This document shows positions 53,403-62,728 of a stretch of 64,000 nucleotides of DNA, piece by piece. Each line of letters begins with the position of its first letter. Position 1 is the first letter of the stretch. The DNA comes from Flavobacteriaceae bacterium. Its GTDB lineage: Bacteria > Bacteroidota > Bacteroidia > Flavobacteriales > Flavobacteriaceae. The position numbers and the translations under genes are program-made. A model generated the notes under the pieces. It was not told where the DNA came from and ran no database searches. It worked only from the letters and a program-made list of their open reading frames with translations. Location: NCBI GenBank assembly GCA_013214065.1, contig JABSPK010000002.1, positions 310,001 to 374,000 of the forward strand, given 5' to 3'.

Positions 53403-54170
53403 ATGAAAAAAAGACTGATCGACACCACCAAAAAAGTTTCCCCAGAAGGCTTCCGGTACCGTGGGCTGCAAACCACACGACTTGAAAACCTATCCGATGC
53501 CGTTTTCGGTTTTGCGATTACCTTATTGGTCATATCAAGCCAAGTGCCCAAAAACTATTTGGAACTACAAGTTTCCATGTACGGCTTTTTAGGGTTCATC
53601 TTTTGTACCATGTTGCTGTTGGGCCTATGGAACAACCATAGCAATTTCTTTTTACACTATGGCCTAGTCGACACTACCACGAAAATGTTGAATGCCCTCT
53701 TTCTCTTCGTTCTGTTATTCTATGTGTATCCTTTGAAATACCTCTTCTCCTATTTGGGAACGGCCATTTACGTGCTGATCAAAAAAGGGATCGGTGACGA
53801 TTCGGCGGCCATGCGCCAGACCCTTGACGGGCTGTATGCCGAAGAACTCAACCCGACCCAATGGAAAGACCTCATGATCCGCTTTGGATTGGGACTCTTC
53901 TTTATCTACCTCATGATCATGTTCATGCATGTCAATGCGCTTAAAAAAGCAGATGAGTTGGAGCTGGATACCAAGGAACGCTTCATTACCAAAACCTTTA
54001 TCTACGACTACCTCTTGTTGATGATGGTCACCGTCATTTCTATGGGCATCGTCCTTATTTTCGGAGGCACGGCCGCCTCCTATTCCGGGATGGCGTATTT
54101 ATTGACCCCGATGATACTGCCCCTATTCAAACGATACCGAAAAAGGCAAGCCCGTAAACTAGGTTTTTGA
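53403..54170 (+). CDS. TMEM175-family (DUF1211) membrane protein
   Basis: A 255-residue protein with about six membrane helices. RLENLSDAVFGFAITLLVIS at 26-45 matches the motif of TMEM175-like potassium channels (R-x3-FSDG in typical members), with LSDA in place of FSDG. HNNHSNFFLHYGLVD-like residues and later helices fit the DUF1211 fold. Bacterial members assemble as ion channels; here conduction is inferred only from family. It is divergent from hflX, with 87 bp between starts. Confidence 0.85.
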   Translation: MKKRLIDTTKKVSPEGFRYRGLQTTRLENLSDAVFGFAITLLVISSQVPKNYLELQVSMYGFLGFIFCTMLLLGLWNNHSNFFLHYGLVDTTTKMLNALFLFVLLFYVYPLKYLFSYLGTAIYVLIKKGIGDDSAAMRQTLDGLYAEELNPTQWKDLMIRFGLGLFFIYLMIMFMHVNALKKADELELDTKERFITKTFIYDYLLLMMVTVISMGIVLIFGGTAASYSGMAYLLTPMILPLFKRYRKRQARKLGF

Positions 54171-54202
54171 CCCGTGTCGATGATGCCATTTGAACGCCTA
54201 TT

Positions 54203-55141
54203 ATGAAAGAAAAATACACCGTAGCATTCTATAATCTCGAAAACCTCTTTGACGCCAAAGACGACCCTTATACCCTAGACGACGACTTTACCCCATCGGG
54301 TTTCAAGAAGTGGAACGAGAAAAAGTTAACGAAAAAACTGGGCAAACTCGCCAAGGCGATTTCTGAAATCGGTAAAGAGGAAATCGGTAGCGCACCGACT
54401 TTGGTCGGAATCGCCGAAGTCGAGAACAATGCCATTATCGAACGCCTATTACAAACCGAACCTTTGGATGGGCTGCCTTACGATTATGTCCATTTTGATT
54501 CGCCTGATGAGCGTGGCATCGATACGGCCTTGTTGTACCATCGCGAACATTTCAAGGTGCTCGACAAAGAAACCTTGCCCTTACTGGTAACCAACGAAGA
54601 AGGGGTACGCGATTATACCCGAGACATTTTGTATGTGTACGGGGAGTTGAACGGTGAACCGGTACACCTGTTCGTAAACCACTGGCCCTCGCGGAGGGAT
54701 GGGGCCGATGAAACAGAACACAAAAGGGTATTGGCCGCCCAGACCGTTTTGGAACGTATCGATCGCATCGAAGAAAACGCGGCCAACCTCATGGTCATGG
54801 GTGATTTTAATGACGATCCCAACTCCAAGAGCATCAAGACCCTAATGGAATCCGGATTGTTCATCAACCCCATGCAACAGCTACTTTCACCGAATAGCGG
54901 TAGTGCCAATTACAAAGGGAAATGGAACCTTTTCGATCAAGTGCTGGTATCGCATAGTTTCCTTAACTACGAGAAGGGCACCCATAGCTTTAAAAAAGCC
55001 GCCATCTTTTCACCCCGTTTTTTGCAGGAATGGAAGGGAAAATACAAGGGCAACCCTTTTCGCACCTTCGTCGGAAGGAAGCATATCGGTGGATATAGCG
55101 ACCATTTTCCCGTTTATGTGGTCTTGAAATACAATGATTGA
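54203..55141 (+). CDS. Endonuclease/exonuclease/phosphatase family protein
   Basis: A 312-residue EEP-fold hydrolase. The first motif is FYNLENLFDAKDD near the start, followed by VGIAEVENNAIIERLL, where the metal-binding glutamate sits, then VNHWPSRRDG, MVMGDFNDDPNSK and the closing YSDHFPVYVVL histidine motif. The fold uses Mg2+ to cut phosphodiester or phosphomonoester bonds in nucleic acids or lipids. There is no signal peptide, so it is probably cytoplasmic. It is 32 bp downstream of the TMEM175-like gene and may share its transcript. Confidence 0.9.
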   Translation: MKEKYTVAFYNLENLFDAKDDPYTLDDDFTPSGFKKWNEKKLTKKLGKLAKAISEIGKEEIGSAPTLVGIAEVENNAIIERLLQTEPLDGLPYDYVHFDSPDERGIDTALLYHREHFKVLDKETLPLLVTNEEGVRDYTRDILYVYGELNGEPVHLFVNHWPSRRDGADETEHKRVLAAQTVLERIDRIEENAANLMVMGDFNDDPNSKSIKTLMESGLFINPMQQLLSPNSGSANYKGKWNLFDQVLVSHSFLNYEKGTHSFKKAAIFSPRFLQEWKGKYKGNPFRTFVGRKHIGGYSDHFPVYVVLKYND

Positions 55142-55259
55142 TTGAAAGAAAAATACTACAAACCACAAATTTTTCCACTTTCACAACAACTAAAGCACGA
55201 TGAGCTTGTAGTTCATCGAAATAAAGGAACATTTTATCGATAAGAACTTCCCGTAAAAA

Positions 55260-55267
55260 TATATTTG
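55260..55267 (+). promoter_or_regulatory. Putative -7 box (TATATTTG) for the subtilase gene
   Basis: Fits TAnnTTTG and ends 21 bp before the ATG at 55289. Confidence 0.45.
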
Positions 55268-55288
55268 TAGTCCAAATCTTACTTAACC

Positions 55289-57490
55289 ATGAAATTGGAT
55301 TGCAAAAAACAGACCTGGGGCCCTGGCTTTTCTTATCCCTTCATCGTTTTCCTTTTTTACGTCATAGGCAGTCAGGCCCAAACCGAATCGCAGACCGCTG
55401 ACATTACCCAAAACTACGATCGGCAACACTTGAACCGTTTGATCGCCGAATTCGAAAAAGAAGTTTCCCAAAAGAAAATACAGCTTGGCAAAGCTACAAG
55501 ACTAGTACAATGGCAGTCGAACGAAAAAGACTTGGACGGAACCATTGTGGCCCTCAATGATATCGGAGACGATGGCACCTTGCTTTTTTACACCACCCTC
55601 CTTGATCCGACCAGTAAAGTTTCACGTGCCAACGCCCTGCATACGAACGGTGTCTTGGATCTTGACCTTGACGGCACCGGAATGAAGGTTGGTGTTTGGG
55701 ATGCCGGCCTTGCGCTGACCACACATCAAGAATTCGACGGCCGCGTCACCTTTGGCGATGCCTCGGAGGAAATCGATTCACATGCGACCATGGTAACCGG
55801 TACCCTTGTTTCAGCCGGGGTCAAAGAAAAAGCGAAAGGGGTCGCTTTTGGTGCCTCTGCGCTTTCGCATGATTGGAGTCGTGATAAAATCGAAGTGACC
55901 GAAGCGGCCGCCAATGGCCTTTTGCTGTCGAACCATTCGTACGGCATCAAGACCGATAGGGTGCCTGACTGGTATTTCGGCAGTTACATCAGGGTGTCGC
56001 AAGATTGGGACAGAATCATGTACAACGCCCCATATTACTTGATGGTCACCGCTGCGGGAAATGCCCAGAACTCCTTTGACAATAATGAACCCAATTTTGG
56101 TAAAACAGCTGACGGATTTGATTTACTATTGGGATTCACCACTGCAAAAAATGGATTGGTCGTTGCTGGAGCTGCCGCAACTTTCAATGACCAAGGGAAG
56201 TTGAAAAACGCCCATGTGGCGAATTACAGCAGTTTCGGACCTATCGACGACAGCAGGATCAAACCCGACCTTGCCGGAGACGGAACGGCAATTTTCTCGA
56301 CTAGCTCAAACAGCGATACCAGTTACCAATCGCTTATGGGTACCTCTATGGCCACCCCTGGAGTCACGGGTTCCTTACTCTTGCTACAGCAATTCCATGA
56401 AGACCTTTACGGCAACTTCATGAAGGCGGCCACCCTTAAAGGTTTGGCGTTGCATACAGCCGATGATGTGGCTGAAAGCGGCCCTGATTACAAAATGGGA
56501 TGGGGCATCATCAATACCCAAAAAGCAGCCGAGGTACTTTTGCAAAAAGACTATGGTTCGCTTGTTGAGGAACTCAAGATCGAGGCGGGCCAAAGCTATT
56601 CCTTCGAGGTCAATGCTGAAGAGCTTGGACCCTTGCGCGCCTCCATTTCCTGGACCGACCCCGAAGGAGTGTACGTGAATCGCGGTGATCTGAATACGAC
56701 CACCAAGGCCTTGATCAATGACTTGGATCTGCGCATCACCCAAAACGGAACAACCTATTACCCCTGGAAGCTGAACGCAGGCCAAGCTGATAAAAAAGCC
56801 GTTCAGGGTGACAACCAGGTCGATCCTTTCGAACGCATCGACATCCTAAATCCTTCAGGTACTTACACTGTGACCATCAGCCATAAAGGAGAGTTGAAAA
56901 ACGGGGCGCAAGACGTCAGTCTCGTGGTTTCAGGGGTTCGTTTGAGTAAGTGTCGGTTAGAAGCGCCGAAAGCTATCGGTTTGCAAGAAGCAACGGAACA
57001 TTCAGCACGTTTTTCATGGGCTGCTGCCGAAGAAACCCTTTTCGAAGTCCAATTCAAAAACAAGAATAGCAGCAAATGGTCGATGCGATCTACTTGGGAA
57101 AATTCCATGGCCTTTGACGATCTTGAAAAAGGAACTACCTATGAATTCCAAGTTCGACAAGTTTGCACCCAAAACCTGGCCTCCGAATTTACGGAACCCA
57201 TAAGCTTCGAATTCGAAGGCACCGATACGGAAATCACTACGGACGAACCTATTGGATATATCGAAACGGCGCACTTAAAAGTGTTTCCAAACCCAACCGT
57301 CAATGAGCTCTTTGTCGATATGGAAACCTCAAAAGATGCCCAGTACACCATTCTATCCGTTGCCGGAACCGTTGTCCGATCCGGGATTTTGGACGGAAAA
57401 GTGGATGTCACGGACCTACCCGACGGTATGTACATCTTGAACATCATGGATTATTCCGGAAAACACAGCACCAAATTCCTGAAACGATGA
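55289..57490 (+). CDS. Secreted subtilisin-like protease (S8) with T9SS sorting domain
   Basis: A 733-residue exported protease. The signal is near residues 14-30 (PFIVFLFYVIGSQAQ). The catalytic triad is D138 (VGVWDAGL), H165 (SHATMVTG) and S353 (GTSMATPG), with the oxyanion asparagine at N258 (AAGNAQ). Residues of about 435-555 form a C-terminal P-domain-like sandwich, then a fibronectin type III domain (about 560-640) and a type A T9SS sorting domain (LKVFPNPTVNELFVDM to LKR, about 663-733), which would send it through the type IX secretion system. The family is endopeptidase; its natural substrate is unknown. Confidence 0.94.
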   Translation: MKLDCKKQTWGPGFSYPFIVFLFYVIGSQAQTESQTADITQNYDRQHLNRLIAEFEKEVSQKKIQLGKATRLVQWQSNEKDLDGTIVALNDIGDDGTLLFYTTLLDPTSKVSRANALHTNGVLDLDLDGTGMKVGVWDAGLALTTHQEFDGRVTFGDASEEIDSHATMVTGTLVSAGVKEKAKGVAFGASALSHDWSRDKIEVTEAAANGLLLSNHSYGIKTDRVPDWYFGSYIRVSQDWDRIMYNAPYYLMVTAAGNAQNSFDNNEPNFGKTADGFDLLLGFTTAKNGLVVAGAAATFNDQGKLKNAHVANYSSFGPIDDSRIKPDLAGDGTAIFSTSSNSDTSYQSLMGTSMATPGVTGSLLLLQQFHEDLYGNFMKAATLKGLALHTADDVAESGPDYKMGWGIINTQKAAEVLLQKDYGSLVEELKIEAGQSYSFEVNAEELGPLRASISWTDPEGVYVNRGDLNTTTKALINDLDLRITQNGTTYYPWKLNAGQADKKAVQGDNQVDPFERIDILNPSGTYTVTISHKGELKNGAQDVSLVVSGVRLSKCRLEAPKAIGLQEATEHSARFSWAAAEETLFEVQFKNKNSSKWSMRSTWENSMAFDDLEKGTTYEFQVRQVCTQNLASEFTEPISFEFEGTDTEITTDEPIGYIETAHLKVFPNPTVNELFVDMETSKDAQYTILSVAGTVVRSGILDGKVDVTDLPDGMYILNIMDYSGKHSTKFLKR

Positions 57491-57555
57491 AGACCGATAT
57501 GACCCCTTACATCGCTGCCGAAAACCAACGGAGACCGCGTCAAATTTGGTCGCGT

Positions 57556-57924
57556 CTATTCGGCATCCTGTACTATGAAAATAGCATTGCCATTTAAGTC
57601 ATAAAATCCGAATTCATGGGTCCCCCAAGGAGTGTTCCTCCGCAGTTTATTTGCTGTAACCGTACCCCTTCCCATGAATTCTTTAAAAATCGGTTCGATG
57701 TCATCGACAAAGATCTTGATGACCGAACCACCAAGTAAGGGATCTTCTTCGGTATCGGCATGCCATTGCAAATGAAGACCCAAACCGTTGCGTTTCAAAC
57801 CCGCATACATGGCATCCCCGAATTCGGGCTCGAAACCCGTGAACTTTCGATGCCATTCCACATCCCTGGCGATATCTTGCGAGGGCAACACCGGTATCAT
57901 AGCCTTCCATTCCATACCGCTCAT
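57556..57924 (-). CDS. VOC family protein (bleomycin-resistance-like)
   Basis: A 122-residue vicinal-oxygen-chelate protein. VLPSQDIARDVEWHRKF, GLGLHLQW, IKIFVDDIEPIFKEF and the closing GFYDLNGNAIFIVQD are typical of the bleomycin-resistance/glyoxalase branch. These proteins bind hydrophobic drugs or act as metal-dependent enzymes; the exact function cannot be read. The start at 57924 overlaps the upstream exonuclease stop by 4 bp (ATGA-type), so the two are translated together; an ATG three codons further in (57915) is possible. Confidence 0.88.
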   Translation of the reverse strand: MSGMEWKAMIPVLPSQDIARDVEWHRKFTGFEPEFGDAMYAGLKRNGLGLHLQWHADTEEDPLLGGSVIKIFVDDIEPIFKEFMGRGTVTANKLRRNTPWGTHEFGFYDLNGNAIFIVQDAE

Positions 57925-58634
57925 AGTTTTTCGATTTCATGATCCGACAATAAGGTTTCTCCCCGCAACCGCAATAAGACTTGTGCCGTCGTAATGACGT
58001 CCAATTCGCAATAGCTTACAATGCGATCGATGGCCCCATCTTGGTAGTAAACATCGCGCACCATGCTCCCGTCCATATCTTCTTTTGGGGAGGGCACGCC
58101 CAATACGGCCGCCAACAACTTCAAAGAAGTATAGTGCTTATAATCCCCGAATTTCCAGAGTTCCATCGTATCCAAATGGGGTACTTCCCAGGGTTTCTTT
58201 CCGAAGAGATCCAGCTTGTTCGGCAACCGAATCCCATGGATCAACATGCGGCGGGCGATATACGGAAAATCGAATTCCTTGCCATTGTGCGCACATAAGA
58301 GCACCCTTGGGTGCGCATAGCCCTCTTCCAAAAACCGTTGGAAGTTTTGTAGGATCTTGGCTTCGGATCCTTGAAAGGAACGTACTTGAAACCGCCGCCC
58401 TCCTTCATCGACGATGAACTTGCCGATCGAAATACAAACGATCTTCCCGAATTCGGCCCAAATCCCGGCACGGCCGTAAAACTCCGCCGGTGTAAGCTGA
58501 TCTTTGCGCTGATATTGGGATTTATATTCCCACAGCTGTTGTTTTTCCAAGCTCAATTCTTCGAACCTGGCATGCTCGGGCACCGTTTCTATATCGAGGA
58601 AAAGGATGTTCGAAAGATTGAGTTTATACAGCAT
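57921..58634 (-). CDS. DEDD-type 3'-5' exonuclease (PolB exonuclease-like)
   Basis: A 237-residue predicted exonuclease of the RNase H fold. The acidic site is visible: LFLDIETVP (D14, E16), CAHNGKEFDFPYIARRM (aspartate near 124) and the closing YCELDVITTAQVLLRL. This matches the predicted exonucleases related to the PolB proofreading domain, which are common in Bacteroidota and act on DNA or RNA ends. The ATG at 58634 gives MLYKLNLSNILFLDIETV. It is the first gene of a two-gene unit with the VOC protein. Confidence 0.9.
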   Translation of the reverse strand: MLYKLNLSNILFLDIETVPEHARFEELSLEKQQLWEYKSQYQRKDQLTPAEFYGRAGIWAEFGKIVCISIGKFIVDEGGRRFQVRSFQGSEAKILQNFQRFLEEGYAHPRVLLCAHNGKEFDFPYIARRMLIHGIRLPNKLDLFGKKPWEVPHLDTMELWKFGDYKHYTSLKLLAAVLGVPSPKEDMDGSMVRDVYYQDGAIDRIVSYCELDVITTAQVLLRLRGETLLSDHEIEKL

Positions 58635-58700
58635 CAGGGGAATGTACTAAATAGAAACCGAATTATTTGATGTCGCATGAATTATGTATCTTGAAGTGCT

Positions 58701-59825
58701 ATGAAAAAATTCCCTTGGTCAATCGTGGTCCTGTTCGGGCTTTTGTTGGGCTGTTCATCGGATACGGAACCTGTGGAGACCGGTGGCGATACCACCAATG
58801 ATAGGTTCAGCTTTACGGTCATCGGGGAAGATAACGATAACCTATACCAGTTCGATTTCGATTCCGAAATCACGGACCGGACCCCAATCAACCTTAGTAC
58901 CGAACTGAACATCGATGGTGTTTTCTTAACCTTGAGACAAGTTGACGAGGTGCTCTCGTTCTTCAGTTTTTCAAGGGGAAACTTTTCTTTCGCGCTCAAG
59001 AACCTCGGTAGCGGAGCGGTAACCCTTTTTCCGGATTTTTATACCAACACCCCAGAACGCTCAATCGTTTGGGGGACCAACAGTCTAAAGACCATCCATT
59101 TTGGGTTTTATGCCCCAAGTGGTTCTTCGAACCTCGCCTTGAGAAACATCGATATCCCTTCATTCGAAGGTGATGACCTTGCCTTGGAGTTCAACGTTAC
59201 GAACTTGTACCAGCCTTTACTGGTTAACGATAAGCTGTTCATTACCTATCGTACTGCGGGTGGGCAATTCAAAGTGGCTACCTATGATATTGCAACCAAG
59301 AACCTTATAGGTACGCTCGATTTCGCCGATTTTTCACCCAGTCTGTTCATAGACGATTCGCAAAATCTGGCTGTTATCAAGAGCAATGTCGGCACCGAAG
59401 CCCAGTTGGAGTTGTATGATTTCGATTCGTTGGAACGTCTTGAAAGTCGACCATTGGGTTTTACCCAGTTCTTTGATCCTGGAGAACTCGATGCAGAACT
59501 TATCGACGGAAAACTTTACTACAGTGCCGTATATGCCCAACCATCGCCAGTGACCTTCGGACCTGCTATTTTCGATACCGAAACCGGAACGAATGATTTG
59601 CTTGGATTTATCGATAGCTATTCTTCGGTACAGACGAATTTACAGACCAACCTCACCTTGACCGCCCAAGGGTACAGTACTTCCCAAAACCTCTTTTTCA
59701 TCGGGTTCGTCGACAGTAATAGTGCGACTTTCGACGCTGGCGGGGTCATGGTCATCGCTGCCGACGGCACCTTGCTCGATACGATCGAAGTACCCTTTGC
59801 CCCGATTTACTTCGTGAAGGATTAA
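58701..59825 (+). CDS. Surface lipoprotein, unknown function
   Basis: A 374-residue lipoprotein. The signal MKKFPWSIVVLFGLLLGC is followed by an SSDTEPVETGGD linker. The mature part consists of repeated strand pairs around YDFDSLERL, ATYDIATKNLIGTLDF and IFDTETGTNDLLGF, most like a beta-propeller with an interior of irregular blades. I do not recognise a family. It is divergent from the exonuclease gene with 66 bp between starts and overlaps the convergent ogt stop by 4 bp. No sorting domain is evident. Confidence 0.75.
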   Translation: MKKFPWSIVVLFGLLLGCSSDTEPVETGGDTTNDRFSFTVIGEDNDNLYQFDFDSEITDRTPINLSTELNIDGVFLTLRQVDEVLSFFSFSRGNFSFALKNLGSGAVTLFPDFYTNTPERSIVWGTNSLKTIHFGFYAPSGSSNLALRNIDIPSFEGDDLALEFNVTNLYQPLLVNDKLFITYRTAGGQFKVATYDIATKNLIGTLDFADFSPSLFIDDSQNLAVIKSNVGTEAQLELYDFDSLERLESRPLGFTQFFDPGELDAELIDGKLYYSAVYAQPSPVTFGPAIFDTETGTNDLLGFIDSYSSVQTNLQTNLTLTAQGYSTSQNLFFIGFVDSNSATFDAGGVMVIAADGTLLDTIEVPFAPIYFVKD

Positions 59826-60292
59826 AAAAGTGATTGCTGTTTTACCGGACTCTCATGCTCCAAAAGCCACTTTTTGCGATGGAGCCCTCCGGCATAACCG
59901 GTCAGCTCGCCATTGCTGCCGATTACCCGATGGCAAGGAATCACGATCCATAGCGGGTTTTTTCCATTGGCAGCTGCCACGGCACGAATCGCCTTGACAT
60001 CGCCCAAACGTTTTGAAAGTTCCAAATACGAGACACTTTTGCCGAAAGGAATTTCAAGCAAGGCTTCCCAAACGCGCTTTTGGAATTCGGTCCCGCTTGG
60101 ATTGAGTTTCAAATCGAATTGCTGTCGTTTTCCCTCAAAATACTCTGAAAATTGGTAAGCGGCGTCTTCCAAGATCGGAGGAATTATACCTATCGGTTTT
60201 TCAACATCGAAAACCGTTACCTCAGCCAGGCCTTCTTCGTCTCCTTTAAGCTCAGCATAACCTATAGGTGTCTGTATATAAGCTGTTTCCAC
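59822..60292 (-). CDS. ogt: Methylated-DNA-protein-cysteine methyltransferase
   Basis: A 156-residue single-domain O6-alkylguanine-DNA alkyltransferase. It moves the alkyl group from O6-guanine to its own active-site cysteine, C120 in IPCHRVIG. The helix-turn-helix part and arginine finger are in FQKRVWEALLEIPFGKSVSY and ALRAVAAANGKNP-like residues. There is no Ada-type DNA-binding regulator domain. It starts right where the upstream CBS/DUF21 gene ends (shared base at 60292), so the two are probably co-transcribed. Confidence 0.94.
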   Translation of the reverse strand: METAYIQTPIGYAELKGDEEGLAEVTVFDVEKPIGIIPPILEDAAYQFSEYFEGKRQQFDLKLNPSGTEFQKRVWEALLEIPFGKSVSYLELSKRLGDVKAIRAVAAANGKNPLWIVIPCHRVIGSNGELTGYAGGLHRKKWLLEHESPVKQQSLF

Positions 60293-61413
60293 TAGTTTAA
60301 TTCACTTGTATCTTCAATAATTCCGAGGCGCTTGGCCCGATGCTCCCAGTTCTTTCTAGCCAAGACTTGGAGGTCTTCGACATTATCACTTTCATCCATG
60401 ATCTCAAGTCCGAGCAAGGTTTCGATCACGTCTTCCATAGTCACAAGACCACTGACCGATCCATATTCATCGACGACCAAGGAAATGTGTTCGCGTTGGT
60501 TGACGAATTTCTCGAACAACTCCGGAATGGGTTTGTTCCTATTGGTGACCAACATCTCACGCTTGATGGTCGAAAGGGCTTCTTTTCCATTTTTATTGAT
60601 GATCGCCTCCAACAGTTCATCCTTTAAGATAAACCCAGTGATGTTGTCCATCCGATCTTTGTAAACCGGAATACGCGAAAACCGTAAGGGGCGGTTGGCC
60701 TCGAAAAACGCCTGTATGGTAGTATCTTCAGAAGCGATCTTCATGACCGTTCTTGGGGTCATCACATCTTTGGCCTCGATTTCATCGAAACTCAACAGGT
60801 TTTTGATCACTTTGGATTCCGATTCTTGAAAGACCCCTTCTTCTTCGGCGATGTCGGTCATAGCTGTAAAGTCTTCACGACTCAACACGCTGCCATGCCC
60901 CCCTTTGCTTCCGATCAGTTTGGTAAACAGCTGTAACAACCATAAAAGTCCAGTGTATTTTAGAACGAATACCATGATTTTCAACGATTTGGCCGTGAAG
61001 TTGGCCAACTCTTTCCAATACGTGGCCCCAATGGTCTTCGGTATGATCTCGGAAGCGACCAAAATCAAAATGGTCATTATGGTCGAAACCACACCTACCA
61101 TCAAGTCTTCGGTAAATTCCACTCCCAAAAAGGTCTGGGTTTGGCTGCCGTAAAGATCGGCATAGGCCACTTTGGCTTGTACACCGACCAAGATTGCGCC
61201 CACAGTGTGGGCAATGGTATTCAAAGTCAAAATGGCGATCAGCGGTTTGTCAACATCCTTTTTTAAGGATTCCAGTTCGTTCGCATAGGCCTTCCCTTCC
61301 TGTTTCTTGACGTTCAGAAAGGTCGGTGTGATACTGAGGAGTACCGCTTCCAAAATAGAACACAGAAAGGAAAAAAAGATGGAGACAACGGCAAAGAAAA
61401 TAAGGAGACCCAT
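60292..61413 (-). CDS. CNNM/CorC-type protein (DUF21 plus CBS domains)
   Basis: A 373-residue protein. The N-terminal DUF21 domain carries three to four membrane helices (FFAVVSIFFSFLCSILEAVLLSI, NTIAHTVGAILVGVQ, VGVVSTIMTILILVASEIIPKTIG). Two CBS domains follow (VMTPRTVMKIAS near 225 and LVVDEYGSVSGLVTMEDVIETLLGLEI near 315). The plan is that of hemolysin-C-like/CNNM proteins, linked to magnesium efflux or, in flavobacteria, to the gliding protein GldE. Which applies here is not clear. The C-terminal CorC_HlyC domain is absent or very short. Confidence 0.9.
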   Translation of the reverse strand: MGLLIFFAVVSIFFSFLCSILEAVLLSITPTFLNVKKQEGKAYANELESLKKDVDKPLIAILTLNTIAHTVGAILVGVQAKVAYADLYGSQTQTFLGVEFTEDLMVGVVSTIMTILILVASEIIPKTIGATYWKELANFTAKSLKIMVFVLKYTGLLWLLQLFTKLIGSKGGHGSVLSREDFTAMTDIAEEEGVFQESESKVIKNLLSFDEIEAKDVMTPRTVMKIASEDTTIQAFFEANRPLRFSRIPVYKDRMDNITGFILKDELLEAIINKNGKEALSTIKREMLVTNRNKPIPELFEKFVNQREHISLVVDEYGSVSGLVTMEDVIETLLGLEIMDESDNVEDLQVLARKNWEHRAKRLGIIEDTSELN

Positions 61414-61465
61414 AGGTTAGATTGCTTGTCATAAAAATAGCAAAATAAGTTCGTCTGGGACGTGA

Positions 61466-62728
61466 TCAATCAACGAAGTAATCATAACACAACTGATGGA
61501 GCCTAGGCCGGATAGCGAGCTCATACAAATTGCGATTGGCCCGCGTAGGATAAACGCGGTTCGAGAGAAAAATAAAAGTAAGCTGATGTTCTGGATCGGC
61601 CCAAGCGAAGGTGCCCGTGAAACCGGCATGACCGAAACTCATGGTACTTGCTTTCGGGGCCGGATAGGCCTGTGCCACATTCAAGGTATCATTCCCCATA
61701 AGGGGTTTGTCAAAACCAAGGCCCCTGCGGTTGTCGTTTTCGGGGAATTGAATGGTGATAAACGACCTAACCGTTCCTTCTTCAAGCAAGCGCTGCCCGT
61801 TGAATTCCCCTAGGTTTTGATAGCATTGCATCATTCGGTATACGTCATTGGCCGTGCCGAAAAGCCCGGCATTACCCGATACCCCACCCAAGAGCGCGGC
61901 ATTTTCATCATGGACCCAGCCTTTGACCAAGGCCTTTCGGAAGAGGGTGTCTTGCTCCGTCGGGATGATGGGATTGGGCAAACCCCGTTCGCTCGGTAGG
62001 TACCCCAAGGTCGTGGCCCCAATGGGGTCATAAAAACGTTGTCGTAAATACGCCTCATACGGCATGCCCGTCAAGTCTTCGATCAACTTTGGGAAAACCA
62101 AAAAAGTCAGTCCGGAATACCGATAGGTTTTTTCGCCCACCGGTGATGCATTGATCTTGCGATACATGTGCCGGTCAAAACGATTGCTAACAAAACGATC
62201 GGCATACGCCTTCTTTCGGAAACGCTTGCTCGATCGAGTTCGGACAAACCTTCTTTTAGGGTGTTCGCCACGAAGCACATCGCTCAAAAATACGATATAT
62301 GGCTGGAGCCCCGCTTGGTGGGCTAGAATTTCCCTTAAGGTCAGCGATCGTTTGTCCTTACGTTTTCGCCATGGGGTCCAGTAGGTCGAAAAGGGGACGT
62401 CCAAATCTAATTTCCCTTCCTCGACCAGCTTCATCAAGGCCGGTAAAGGCCCAAGGATCTTGGTGACCGATGCCAAATCGTACAGATGGTCCGCTGCAAC
62501 CGGTTCAATACTATCATAGGTGTGAAAACCGTAGGTCTTATGCAATACCACTTTGCCTTTATGGGCCACTAAGACCTGCGCTCCAGGAAATGCCTGCTTT
62601 CGGATGCCGTCTTCGACAATGGCATCGATCTTTGCCGTGAATTCATCTTGGGGGTCAGCTTCCTTTTGGCAAAAAGCCGAAGGCATCAGTAAACGCATGG
62701 CACACATTAAGAAGAGGTACTGCTTCAT
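61466..62728 (-). CDS. Exported serine hydrolase (beta-lactamase/class C fold)
   Basis: A 420-residue protein with a signal peptide (MKQYLFLMCAMRLLMPSAFC). The active-site motif is SVTK (S87, K90) in YDLASVTKILG, the tyrosine motif reads YSG (in YRYSGLTFLV) in place of YxN, and the closing HAGFTGTF segment stands for the KTG site. That set fits penicillin-binding-protein-like esterases and peptidases (EstB or class C-like) rather than a true beta-lactamase. Substrate unknown. The stop is one base from the WYL regulator's coding region (62729), so both may share a transcript. Confidence 0.9.
   Translation of the reverse strand: MKQYLFLMCAMRLLMPSAFCQKEADPQDEFTAKIDAIVEDGIRKQAFPGAQVLVAHKGKVVLHKTYGFHTYDSIEPVAADHLYDLASVTKILGPLPALMKLVEEGKLDLDVPFSTYWTPWRKRKDKRSLTLREILAHQAGLQPYIVFLSDVLRGEHPKRRFVRTRSSKRFRKKAYADRFVSNRFDRHMYRKINASPVGEKTYRYSGLTFLVFPKLIEDLTGMPYEAYLRQRFYDPIGATTLGYLPSERGLPNPIIPTEQDTLFRKALVKGWVHDENAALLGGVSGNAGLFGTANDVYRMMQCYQNLGEFNGQRLLEEGTVRSFITIQFPENDNRRGLGFDKPLMGNDTLNVAQAYPAPKASTMSFGHAGFTGTFAWADPEHQLTFIFLSNRVYPTRANRNLYELAIRPRLHQLCYDYFVD

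Noticed and set aside
58667-58694. TTG-17 bp-TATCTTGA as promoter for the lipoprotein at 58701
   Set aside because: The -7 box has two mismatches and lies only six bases from the ATG.
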